Position numbers and translations under genes: made by a program. From Chloroflexota bacterium (lineage in GTDB: Bacteria; Chloroflexota; Ktedonobacteria; Ktedonobacterales; Ktedonobacteraceae), in NCBI GenBank assembly GCA_005881995.1, contig VBHV01000236.1, positions 1 to 13,412 of the forward strand: DNA of 13,412 nucleotides, in the 5' to 3' direction. Below the pieces are notes generated by a model. It had not been told where the DNA came from, searched no databases, and saw only the letters and a program-made list of their open reading frames with translations. Below are positions 1-7,001 of the stretch, in pieces (the first letter of the stretch is position 1; the number at the start of each line of letters is the position of its first letter).

Positions 1-881
1 AAAGCCAGCAGTATGAACGCCAGTATCAAGGTAAAGGGCGTAGTCTGTCCGATGTTCATACGCAGGAATTGCAGCACCGGAGCCGTTCGCTCGGCCGATG
101 AGAATATGGCCTGTATAACCTCGATAATCAAGGATGCCGCTACACCGAAGACGGAGCCGAGTGTGACCGAGACCGTCAGGCTGATCGACGCCAGTAAGAG
201 CATCGGTCCGAGCCAGAGTTGCACAAAATCCCATAGGTTGCCGCCGAGCGTAAAAGCAATGATACCAGATGTGATGGCGGTCAGTAACAGGTTAAAGCCG
301 ATTACCAGCACCATGCGGCAGATCATGATGATACGTATCGATGTAGGCGTTGCTAAAATGATTTCATATCCGGCATCCTGTTCGGCCTGGTAAATGAAGG
401 CGATTCCGGTCGCGGCAGTCACGGTCGAGAAGAATGCCAGCACAGTTTCGACATTTTGCAAATGATGTCGTACATCCGGACGGCTGAACGCAATCAGCGC
501 CAGCATGAGGATATTAACCCCTACTGCGGCAATCCAGATGCTTTTGTGAATTAAGGGTATCTGCCTTTTGAAAACTAGCCAGAGGTGAGCAGCGTCGCGC
601 GATATCGATCGCCGTTTCCTCTGTTGGGCCTGAACTTCCTGAGTATCGATTTTTGCCAGTACCTGGTTCATAATGTTCAGAGAAGGAAGTGGCGCGAATG
701 CGACAACAGCTTGCGCGGTGCCCTGCACGGCCTGCCAGGAAGAGAGTTCGCGTCGGCATGCCTCGCAGCGCGCAAGATGCGCCCGCACGCGTTCGATGTT
801 TGTGATATCAAGCCGACCGTTCAAATAAGCTGGCAGGAGGTCGAGGATATGCTCGTCGTAGTGTGAAAGTTGGTATGTCAT
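1..881 (-). CDS. Zinc-finger anti-sigma factor with multi-pass membrane domain (partial, 3' end off window)
   Basis: The frame is open from ATG at 881 to the window edge (293 codons, no stop), so the C-terminus is missing. Residues 1-50 form a zf-HC2 type anti-sigma domain with the His-x3-Cys-x2-Cys motif HLARCEAC (H35, C39, C42). A linker of about 65 residues follows. From about residue 115 the protein is strongly hydrophobic, with spans near 115-133, 147-164, 184-211, two within 221-260, and one starting at 283. The stretch ATPTSIRIIMICRMVLV (177-193) resembles ABC-2 type permease subunits. The start is preceded by GAGGAAG about 7 nt upstream and overlaps the sigma-factor stop as ATGA, suggesting translational coupling. 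By family knowledge, the N-terminal domain should hold the upstream ECF sigma factor at the membrane until a signal releases it. The signal is unknown. Role as anti-sigma is well supported; function of the membrane part is inference. Confidence 0.85.
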   Translation of the reverse strand, partial: MTYQLSHYDEHILDLLPAYLNGRLDITNIERVRAHLARCEACRRELSSWQAVQGTAQAVVAFAPLPSLNIMNQVLAKIDTQEVQAQQRKRRSISRDAAHLWLVFKRQIPLIHKSIWIAAVGVNILMLALIAFSRPDVRHHLQNVETVLAFFSTVTAATGIAFIYQAEQDAGYEIILATPTSIRIIMICRMVLVIGFNLLLTAITSGIIAFTLGGNLWDFVQLWLGPMLLLASISLTVSVTLGSVFGVAASLIIEVIQAIFSSAERTAPVLQFLRMNIGQTTPFTLILAFILLA

Positions 882-1456
882 GGGTTTGCTTCCTCACGCC
901 CATCGAGCTGCGCTCGCAGCGCTCGCCTGGCATTGCTCAAGCGACTCTTGACCGTACCCACAGGCACCTCAAGAATGGTTGCCGTCTCCTGGTAAGAGAG
1001 TTCTTGCACAAATGTCAAGACCAGTACCTCGCGATGGAGCGCAGCAAGTTGTCGAAATGCTGCCGCCAGTTCATCGCGCGCGAAACTGGCAAGCGTCCAT
1101 GCTTCGGGTTCGGGATCAGTAGCCACCAGTCCTTCCATCTCGGTTTCGTCGGCCAGGGGCAGTCTGCGCTGGCGCAGCGTGTTGTGTGCCTGCCGACGAG
1201 CGATACCTATCAACCATGTCCGCACGCTTGATCGCCCCTCAAAACTCTGGGCGCTTTTCCACACAGCCACCAGCGTATCCTGCAAAATCTCTTCTGCCAG
1301 CCCGTGGTCCGGCGTGAGTTGCAGTAAATAGTTGAAGAGCGTGCGCTGGTAGCATGCATAGAGTTCAGCCAGGGCGTCCCGGTCTCCGATGGCGATCCGC
1401 CTGATGACCTGCCTTTCATCGGCAACTGGCTGGATATGCTGTGTCTGCATACTCAT
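878..1456 (-). CDS. RNA polymerase sigma factor, ECF (sigma-70) family
   Basis: A 192-residue ECF sigma factor, normal length for the family. Region 2 spans about residues 18-97, with the typical AEEILQDTLVAVWKSAQSF (54-72) and the region 2.3/2.4 stretch SSVRTWLIGIARRQAHNTLR (76-95). An acidic linker (101-120) follows, then region 4 at about 130-186, whose helix-turn-helix ends in PVGTVKSRLSNARRALR (165-181) and would read the -35 element. The open frame extends to a GTG at 1489, but I prefer the ATG at 1456 because GGGAGAG lies 7 nt upstream of it; an ATG two codons further in is also possible. The stop overlaps the start of the anti-sigma gene as ATGA. It directs RNA polymerase to a small regulon that cannot be read from this window. 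No convincing self-recognised ECF promoter is visible upstream. Confidence 0.93.
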   Translation of the reverse strand: MSMQTQHIQPVADERQVIRRIAIGDRDALAELYACYQRTLFNYLLQLTPDHGLAEEILQDTLVAVWKSAQSFEGRSSVRTWLIGIARRQAHNTLRQRRLPLADETEMEGLVATDPEPEAWTLASFARDELAAAFRQLAALHREVLVLTFVQELSYQETATILEVPVGTVKSRLSNARRALRAQLDGREEANP

Positions 1457-1684
1457 CCAGCCGCTCTCCCGTACCAGTGCGAACTCCACGTTCCGTAGCT
1501 CTCTTCTTTCCAGGACATGCTCAAGCCGTCTTCTTTCTAACTATGAGTAGCAACGCGTGACGATAATGTTCACATACTCGCAGCTTGTTCCAGGTGGTGT
1601 TGAGTTTTGATGATGCTGTCTATCTATACGGTTTAACCGGGTTGAAGTTTGGAGAAACGCAGAGAATATAGCAACAATGGGGGA

Positions 1685-1738
1685 ATGAGCAGAGAAAAAG
1701 GCGCGGATGGACATATCCGCGCCTTTTTCTCTGCTCAT
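1685..1738 (-). terminator. Strong hairpin terminator ending the exopolysaccharide block, symmetrical
   Basis: A perfect inverted repeat has 24-nt arms at 1685-1708 and 1715-1738 and a 6-nt loop. On the minus strand the GC core GGCGCGGAT pairs with ATCCGCGCC and is followed by TTTTTCTCTG, the pattern of a rho-independent terminator. The A-rich left flank pairs with the T-rich right flank, so the structure also reads as a terminator on the plus strand. It begins at the stop codon (TGA, 1740-1738) of the membrane-protein gene, leaving essentially no 3' untranslated sequence, and separates that gene from the sigma-factor pair downstream. Confidence 0.9.
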
Positions 1739-2400
1739 CATTTACAAGTTGGCGGGGCAGGCCCCAGATCACCGCCATAATTGGTGATATCCCAGTTGCC
1801 ATCGCTATCCTTGCGGATCGTTAACGTCAACTGGTACGTTTTTGTAAGCTTGCTGCGCGTGATATCGTACGTGTACGACTGTGTGTTGTTATCGGATGAC
1901 GTCGTCGCGCTTCCCTGCACCTCGTTAAAATCGGTCACTAACCCATAGCAATGATCGTCTTGCAGCGCCATCTGCTTAAAGTCCTCCGGTCGCAGCGTAA
2001 CGGTAATCGTCGCATCCAGGTCCTTGTAGGCCTGGTCGTAGTTCTGACTCTTCAGGTTCAGCAAAAAATCGGTCGCGGTATTCGCGGCTCCTGAGCTTTG
2101 TCCTACTCCGATGAAGAGGTTTGTTAGCCCATAAGCGATCACAAAGGTGATGATCCCGCAGATAACCAGTATCCCTCCAAATATCAACAAGCGTCGCCGC
2201 CAGGTTTTGGGAGGTTTTGTCTGCCTTTGCGGACGACCTACCCGCTGCACCGCGGGCGGCGTATCAAGTCTCGCCATACCGGGAGGACGCCTGGGCACGG
2301 CTCGCTGTTTGCCGGTACCGTTGAGCGCCGCGTGGGAGTCGCTGGAGGTTCGATCCCAGGGCTCTTTTCCTTCTTTTCCCTGGCCGTGTCGTCCTTGCAT
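1738..2400 (-). CDS. Membrane-anchored protein with NTF2-like (DUF4878-like) outer domain, hypothetical
   Basis: A 220-residue protein. Residues 1-70 are hydrophilic and basic, rich in Gly, Pro, Arg and Gln, ending in WRRR (67-70). One membrane span lies at about 71-97. Residues 104-215 should be outside the membrane and look like the DUF4878/NTF2-like fold: an opening helix AATDFLLNLKSQNYDQAYKDL-type segment (about 108-128), then strands TYQLTLTIRKDSDGNWDITN (188-207). Its two cysteines beyond the span region (C151, C219) could form a disulfide. The open frame reaches a TTG at 2469, but ATG at 2400 has GAGGAGG about 8 nt upstream and is preferred. It is last in the exopolysaccharide block, 81 nt after the kinase-like gene, and ends in a strong terminator. 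No enzymatic motif is visible; a role in the export machinery is only suggested by position. The fold assignment is tentative. Confidence 0.8.
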   Translation of the reverse strand: MQGRHGQGKEGKEPWDRTSSDSHAALNGTGKQRAVPRRPPGMARLDTPPAVQRVGRPQRQTKPPKTWRRRLLIFGGILVICGIITFVIAYGLTNLFIGVGQSSGAANTATDFLLNLKSQNYDQAYKDLDATITVTLRPEDFKQMALQDDHCYGLVTDFNEVQGSATTSSDNNTQSYTYDITRSKLTKTYQLTLTIRKDSDGNWDITNYGGDLGPAPPTCK

Positions 2401-2481
2401 AATATGCTTCCTCCTCAAGTAGGAACAGATATCATCTCGTTGCTTCGCAGAACCGAGCAGATGGTACAAAGGCGTCTCTCG

Positions 2482-3162
2482 TTAGAGATTCAACAATACA
2501 ATGCCTACGATTTTCGCGTGCGCCTGTTGTAATTGTTCTTGTGCCTGTTTCGCATGCGCTTGCGTTGTACGATTGACGATGACAGTAAGCGCTGTGTGAT
2601 CCACCAGAGCGCCAATCAATAAAGCATCAGCCCCGCTTAAGACCGGAGGGCTATGAAAAATAACGAGGCCAGTCTTGTTTTCTGCTTCATTCGGAAGCTT
2701 ACAAAGGCCCTGTACAACCACTTCCAGGCGGGGAGAGAGCAATGCTGCCGCTTGTCCCTTTGCTGCACCTGCCCCCAGTACTCGTAGTCCGGGAATGAAC
2801 GTACTTTGTAAGGAAGCAGCGATTTTCTCAGAGGTAATCAATTCATCCGCCAGCAAGTCGCTCAGTCCGTCAGACTTTTCCAGTCCGAATCGTTGCTGAA
2901 ATTGCGGCTCGCGCAGGTTGGCATCCACTAAAATGGTTGGTGTACCGCTCTGAGCCGCTACTATCGCCAGGTTTGCCGCCACAGCCCCAAAATCGCCATA
3001 CGCTGATGGTGTCGTTACCAGCAGTGAATGTGTGTGTTTGTCGGACTCCCTCTCCCATTGAAAGCGAATATTCGCAAACAGTGTGCGCATTGCTTCAGTA
3101 TACGCAGAATCTGTATCATAGTCCGTTAGCAGCGTATGTTGTTCTTGTGAGCGATTACCCAT
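2482..3162 (-). CDS. CpsD/CapB-like tyrosine-kinase-family protein with degenerate nucleotide-binding site
   Basis: A 226-residue MinD/BY-kinase-fold protein. The scaffold is recognisable: AYTEAMRTLFANIRF (20-34), matching the EAyRtLRTNI helix of the family; the Walker A' strand ILVDANLREP (77-86); the GLSDLL segment (99-104); and SPPVLSGADALL (171-182), matching the usual DTPPV..DA segment. The catalytic features are lost. Where CapB-type kinases have PGxGKST, this protein has SAYGDFGA (53-60), lacking the Walker A Lys and Ser/Thr. The Walker B Asp before xPPV is His (H170). There is no C-terminal tyrosine cluster; the protein ends in GIVLLNL. ATG at 3162 is preferred, with GAGAGGG about 10 nt upstream; an ATG at 3201 adds 13 residues but has no ribosome binding site. 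It follows the Wzz-type gene, the usual place for the partner kinase. I infer a structural or regulatory partner rather than an active kinase. Confidence 0.85.
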   Translation of the reverse strand: MGNRSQEQHTLLTDYDTDSAYTEAMRTLFANIRFQWERESDKHTHSLLVTTPSAYGDFGAVAANLAIVAAQSGTPTILVDANLREPQFQQRFGLEKSDGLSDLLADELITSEKIAASLQSTFIPGLRVLGAGAAKGQAAALLSPRLEVVVQGLCKLPNEAENKTGLVIFHSPPVLSGADALLIGALVDHTALTVIVNRTTQAHAKQAQEQLQQAHAKIVGIVLLNL

Positions 3163-3205
3163 GAGGTTGTGCCCTCTCTTTAAGTATCGATCATTATGCA
3201 TGTAG

Positions 3206-3224
3206 TTGAATAATTATTGAATAA
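3206..3224. repeat. Two direct TTGAATAA copies one helical turn apart
   Basis: TTGAATAA occurs at 3206-3213 and 3217-3224, an 11-bp period, in the AT-rich leader between the Wzz-type gene and the kinase-like gene. Copies on the same face of the helix could be a regulator site, but chance in AT-rich DNA is possible. Confidence 0.3.
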
Positions 3225-3298
3225 GTTGTTAAACAAACAGAGATCACCATCTGAGAACCCTGTCAAGCTCACTCGTACCATTGGGGTAGATCGCTCTT

Positions 3299-4102
3299 TT
3301 AACGTCCTCCGGACAGTGGTGCGCGCGGCACCTCTCCCAAAATGGGCAGTTTCAGCAAATGCGCTACCTGATCTTTATTACGAATCCGGTCATCGAGGTA
3401 ATCCAACAGAAATGTCAGCGCGATACCTAAGGCAAGCGCTACCAGGAGAAGCACAATGTACAATATCAGTTTGTTATTGGCCGTGCCAGCTACAGTGGTC
3501 GCATCGGTAGCATTGCTGATGACACGCGCGGCCACCGCTGGTTGCTCAAATGTGTTGGTAGAAGAGTTATGCGTCGGGTCATTGGAGACTACGTAGTCGA
3601 GAAAGTTTCCAAGCTGTAACGCACTTACCTCGCCAGCAGCGTTGGCGATGGCCCAAGCTCCATCAGGTGAGCTCCAGGTGGTGGTGATCGTCACAAGACT
3701 ATGCACGCGTGTCGCGACAAGTGATGACCCAATCGCGCCCGCGTTCTGCCAGTCACCGAGGTCGGGATTAGCGCCAAAGCGTCGTGCGAGGGCATTCATA
3801 TCCCGGCCGATTTGATTTGAAATAGCTGTATCAAACTCGCGTGTAGTCAGGATTGGCCCGGTCACAAACGCATCGGCAAGCGCCTCGGAAACTGTGACAT
3901 AGTTGGCATTGTTCGTATCGCCTTTAGTGGTGGCCTGCAAGCCTACCTGAATTGTGATGGTGGAACTGTAGGCTTCCAACGCGCCCGGAATTTTTCTCAA
4001 ATGATAATATTGATAGCCGACGTATAGCCCTACCACTCCCACAACCAACACTATTACCCAGATACGCCGCCATATGATTGCCCAATAGGTTCGTAGTTCC
4101 AC
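3299..4102 (-). CDS. Wzz/YveK-type polysaccharide chain-length determinant (polysaccharide co-polymerase)
   Basis: A 267-residue protein with the two-span Wzz layout: a short cytoplasmic start (MELRTYWAIIWRR), TM1 at about 13-33, an outer domain at 34-210, TM2 at about 211-233 and a cytoplasmic tail LLDYLDDRIRNKDQVAHLLK (232-251) followed by LPILGEVPR. That tail is the Gram-positive CapA/YveK pattern, where it contacts and activates a separate BY-kinase. Wzz-family proteins set the length of exported polymer and work with the polymerase or exporter. The outer domain is rather short for the family and rich in Asn, Thr and Ala. GTG at 4102 is the only plausible start in the open frame; the ribosome binding site is weak (AAAGGT, about 12 nt upstream). 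The gene is 111 nt after the glycosyltransferase gene and 136 nt before the kinase-like gene, so it may have its own promoter. Confidence 0.87.
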   Translation of the reverse strand: MELRTYWAIIWRRIWVIVLVVGVVGLYVGYQYYHLRKIPGALEAYSSTITIQVGLQATTKGDTNNANYVTVSEALADAFVTGPILTTREFDTAISNQIGRDMNALARRFGANPDLGDWQNAGAIGSSLVATRVHSLVTITTTWSSPDGAWAIANAAGEVSALQLGNFLDYVVSNDPTHNSSTNTFEQPAVAARVISNATDATTVAGTANNKLILYIVLLLVALALGIALTFLLDYLDDRIRNKDQVAHLLKLPILGEVPRAPLSGGR

Positions 4103-4142
4103 GTTCTGTGCCAGACCTTTCGTATAGACACGATGCGCCGGA

Positions 4143-4160
4143 TTATCATCTAGATGATAA
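4143..4160. promoter_or_regulatory. 18-bp perfect palindrome upstream of the Wzz-type gene
   Basis: TTATCATCTAGATGATAA is its own reverse complement and lies 41 nt upstream of the GTG start of the Wzz-type gene, in AT-rich DNA. On the minus strand its right end gives GATAAT, a plausible -10 element, so a dimeric regulator could bind over the promoter. It lacks a GC core and a following T run, so it is not a convincing terminator. No matching -35 element is clear. Confidence 0.4.
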
Positions 4161-4213
4161 AATAATCATGCTTTCATTTAAACAGGTTTCCCTGGTGAAG
4201 ATACTCTGATCTG

Positions 4214-5350
4214 TTAACGTACTAGCTCGTTGGTTGGTGTACGTAACTCGTGAGGCCTTGCCGCGTTCATTTTCGCTTCGATAAACTGGAGAATACGCCG
4301 GTGGAAACGCGGCTTATCAAATTCGAGCGCGTGATCGCGAATGATTTGCGGGTCATAGCGCGTCTCGTCAAAAGCAGCCAGCGTTGCCGCGAGGCTTTCT
4401 ACCGTCTGTTCCTGGAAGAAGGTTCCCGTTACTCCATCGATCACTGAAGCCAGCGCGCCGCCTGCGCTGTAAGCAACTACAGGACGGCCCGAGGCCTGGG
4501 CCTCGAGCGGCGTGATCCCGAAATCCTCTTCCCCTGGCAAAATAAGGGCGCGGCAGTGCGCGTAGTAATGGAGGACTTCGGCGTCCGAGAGCCGTCCCAG
4601 AAAGCGGATCGTTGGTCCGGCCATTTGCTGGAGCCGTTGTTGGTCGCGTCCACTTCCGATGATTACCAGGGGTAATTGCAGGCGATTGCACGCCTGGATA
4701 GCCAGGTCGATGCGTTTATACGGCATGAAGCGGCTCACCACCAGGAAGTAATCTTCCGGCTGCGTAGTGGGATCGAAGAGGAAGCGACTGGCATCAACGG
4801 GCGGAGGAATGACCACCGCCTCGCGCCGGTAATATTTCTGAATGCGATCCGCCACGGCGGGCGAATTGGCGATAAAATGATCGACCCGCATTGCCGTTGT
4901 TTGGTCCCAGACGCGCAGCCAGGTGATCAGGAATGGTAGAACGCCGCGTGCCAGCTTGCCCAGTTGTTCTCGTTCAACATATTCATCATAGTTCCAACAC
5001 CAACGCATGGGTGTATGGCAGTAACAGATGTGCATGGTACCAGGTTTCGTTATCACTCCCTTGCCAAACGCGCTGGAACTACTCAGAATGAGATCATAAC
5101 CCCGCAGGTCCAGCCGTTCCATCGCGAATGGATAGAGTGGTAGAAATGGCTGGTGATGCTTTTTCACGAACGGTAGCCTTTGCATAAAAGAGGTGCGGAT
5201 ATCGATCTGTTGAAATGCAGCATCGACGCGCCTGGGATCATAAATAGATGTGTATAGGGGCGCATCGGGAAATAGCTCATGAAACGCCAGGACGACGCGC
5301 TCCGCGCCTCCCATTTGATTAAGGTAGTCATGAACCAGAGCCACTTTCAT
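4214..5350 (-). CDS. GT4-family glycosyltransferase (GT-B fold)
   Basis: A 378-residue retaining glycosyltransferase of the GT4 type, normal length. The N-terminal Rossmann domain carries MKVALVHDYL and the acceptor-side loop GGAER (14-18). A segment CHTPMRWCWNYDEY (111-124) is typical of a GT4 subgroup in polysaccharide clusters. The C-terminal domain holds the nucleotide-sugar site, with SRFMPYKRID (206-215), GSGRD (232-236) and the E-x7-E motif EDFGITPLE (E275, E283). It should add a sugar from a nucleotide donor to the lipid-linked chain on the inner face of the membrane; donor and linkage cannot be read from sequence. The start ATG overlaps the stop of the phosphotransferase gene as TAATG, with GAGGAG about 8 nt upstream, so the two are co-translated. 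After the stop there is only a weak hairpin (CAGG-GAAA-CCTG, then TTT) before the next gene. Confidence 0.93.
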   Translation of the reverse strand: MKVALVHDYLNQMGGAERVVLAFHELFPDAPLYTSIYDPRRVDAAFQQIDIRTSFMQRLPFVKKHHQPFLPLYPFAMERLDLRGYDLILSSSSAFGKGVITKPGTMHICYCHTPMRWCWNYDEYVEREQLGKLARGVLPFLITWLRVWDQTTAMRVDHFIANSPAVADRIQKYYRREAVVIPPPVDASRFLFDPTTQPEDYFLVVSRFMPYKRIDLAIQACNRLQLPLVIIGSGRDQQRLQQMAGPTIRFLGRLSDAEVLHYYAHCRALILPGEEDFGITPLEAQASGRPVVAYSAGGALASVIDGVTGTFFQEQTVESLAATLAAFDETRYDPQIIRDHALEFDKPRFHRRILQFIEAKMNAARPHELRTPTNELVR

Positions 5351-6963
5351 TAGTATGCTCCTCGGCTGAATAGTACCGCCGGAATAGTGCGTAAGAGAAT
5401 CTGGAAGTACAGGCGCAATGACCAGTTTTCAATATAATACAGATCCATCAGCACCCCCTCATCGAAGCTGATATCGCTTCGTCCTCGCACCTGCCATAAG
5501 CCTGTCATACCGGGTTTGATCGCCAGGCGCCCTTTCTGCCACTCTTCATATTGCACTACTTCGTGTGGCAGTGGTGGACGTGGCCCAACCAGGCTCATCT
5601 CGCCCTTGATTACATTCAGTAGTTGAGGAAACTCGTCAAAACTGGTGCGGCGCAGAAATTTCCCGACGGCTGTGACGCGCGGATCATCTTTTATCTTAAA
5701 CAGCGGCCCCTGTGCCTCATTGCGCGCTAGTAAATCCGCCAGTCCATCTTCCGCATTTTTATACATCGTGCGGAATTTGTATACTTTGAATGGGCGTCCG
5801 TTTTTACCGATACGCGTTTGCTTATAGACGATTGCTCCTGAAGAAGTCAGGCGAATCGCTAGCGCAATGCAAAGCCAGAAAGGTAATCCCAGTACGAGCA
5901 GAAGTATGGCTACCACAATATCCACTACCCGCGTAACGATGCGCTGCGTGTAGTTGATCGAAGCCTGTTTAATACCGATCAGCGGGATGCCCTCGATCGC
6001 TTCCATATCGATGCGCGACAGGCTCAACTCGTAGAGGTCGGGCACCAGTTTGAACGACGTTCCCAGCCGTTCACACAGCCGCACGCTGCGGATACTTTGC
6101 TGGTGTAAATTCGAGGGAAGGGCGATGATGACCTCGTCAATTTGCATTGAGCGAATCACCATACCCAGGTCTTCCAGCGAGCCCAGCATCTTGAATCGCC
6201 CAAAGTCGCTGGGTGCTTCATGCATATCGTGCAAGAAGCCTACAATCGAGAAACCAAGATTGGGGCTGGCCGCTATATGCTGCATTATCAGCTTACCCAG
6301 GCGGCCTGAACCAACTACAAGCAGGCGCGTCTCGCCAATTCCCCGGCGGTAGAGCAATCCCATCACCGATGAAACGATCAACCTCCACGTACCCAATACC
6401 AGGATCGACGTTACCCAGACAAAAGGTACCAGCAGGCGAGAGCTTGATGGTGGTTCGACGACAAAAAAGTAGGCCACCAGAAAAGCCAGGCCGAGCGTGG
6501 TTGAAGTGATAATTGTCCATACCTGCCGGAACCAGCTTCCCGTCAGGCGGATACTATAAAGACCGCGTATGGTGAAAATACTGATCAGCCCGACCACAAT
6601 GCCAATGTCAAGCCACAGAAAACTGCTAAGAGGTGAGTATTGGGGTTTGTTCTCGATCCCTGTTAAATTATTGCGGAACGATGCAAGTATGGTATTATTG
6701 AAAAGAACGGTGTAGCGTAAAAAATGGGCAAGCCAGAATGCTACCGCGACCATCGCGGCATCCAGGATGATGATGGCAATGCGCTCAAAGATACGCCATT
6801 GGCGGCGCAGCGAACGGCGCTGCTTGATGGCTTTGGTGATCGGGCCGGTCGTCCCGCTTGCCCCACCTGTTGTCATATCAGGAGTTCCTGTCGTTTCTGT
6901 ATTCTGAACTGCTGCTTGAAACCCAACAGCGCTCTGTTGTAGTTTTCCGGTATTCAAATTCAC
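5350..6963 (-). CDS. Polyprenyl-phosphate sugar phosphotransferase (WcaJ/WbaP-type priming enzyme of exopolysaccharide synthesis)
   Basis: This enzyme moves a sugar phosphate from a nucleotide sugar to undecaprenyl phosphate, the first step of polymer synthesis. Numbered from the 6963 start (537 residues): a basic leader, four membrane spans within about 60-200, a Rossmann-like domain with LLVVGSGRLGK (214-224), one re-entrant or membrane helix at about 348-370, and the bacterial sugar transferase domain to the end. That domain shows YKFRTM (395-400), DDPRVTAVGKFLRRTS (426-441), the catalytic Asp-Glu in FDEFPQLLNV (442-451), LVGPRPP and GMTGLWQV (485-492). The start is uncertain. GTG at 6993 gives 547 residues but has no ribosome binding site. 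GTG at 6963 has AGAGG very close. ATG at 6876 has AGGA at good spacing and gives 508 residues. It lies 38 nt or less after the first glycosyltransferase gene, in one operon. Sugar specificity is unknown. Confidence 0.93.
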   Translation of the reverse strand: MNLNTGKLQQSAVGFQAAVQNTETTGTPDMTTGGASGTTGPITKAIKQRRSLRRQWRIFERIAIIILDAAMVAVAFWLAHFLRYTVLFNNTILASFRNNLTGIENKPQYSPLSSFLWLDIGIVVGLISIFTIRGLYSIRLTGSWFRQVWTIITSTTLGLAFLVAYFFVVEPPSSSRLLVPFVWVTSILVLGTWRLIVSSVMGLLYRRGIGETRLLVVGSGRLGKLIMQHIAASPNLGFSIVGFLHDMHEAPSDFGRFKMLGSLEDLGMVIRSMQIDEVIIALPSNLHQQSIRSVRLCERLGTSFKLVPDLYELSLSRIDMEAIEGIPLIGIKQASINYTQRIVTRVVDIVVAILLLVLGLPFWLCIALAIRLTSSGAIVYKQTRIGKNGRPFKVYKFRTMYKNAEDGLADLLARNEAQGPLFKIKDDPRVTAVGKFLRRTSFDEFPQLLNVIKGEMSLVGPRPPLPHEVVQYEEWQKGRLAIKPGMTGLWQVRGRSDISFDEGVLMDLYYIENWSLRLYFQILLRTIPAVLFSRGAY

Positions 6964-7001
6964 TACCTCTAAACCCCTACAGGCACGGTACACCGGGCCA
7001 C

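Noticed and set aside
13..393. Plus-strand open frame of 126 codons
   Set aside because: It is antisense to the anti-sigma factor, whose minus frame is continuous from 881 to the edge with clear domains; the plus product has no recognisable pattern.
863..1231. Plus-strand open frame opposite the sigma factor
   Set aside because: Shadow of the ECF sigma gene, whose regions 2 and 4 are unmistakable.
1559..1591. ECF-type promoter (GGAAC on the minus strand at 1591-1587 and CGTC at 1562-1559)
   Set aside because: The spacing is 24 bp, well over the 16-17 bp of ECF promoters, so autoregulation is not supported.
1541..1741. Minus-strand open frame of 66 codons between the sigma gene and the membrane-protein gene
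   Set aside because: It starts inside the terminator arm, has no ribosome binding site and no recognisable protein.
3261..3266. Perfect TTGACA on the minus strand upstream of the kinase-like gene
   Set aside because: No -10-like sequence occurs 16-18 bp downstream; the match alone is not a promoter.
4180..4200. Possible terminator after the 4214-5350 glycosyltransferase
   Set aside because: On the minus strand the CAGG-GAAA-CCTG stem is only 4 bp with three T after it, too weak to call.
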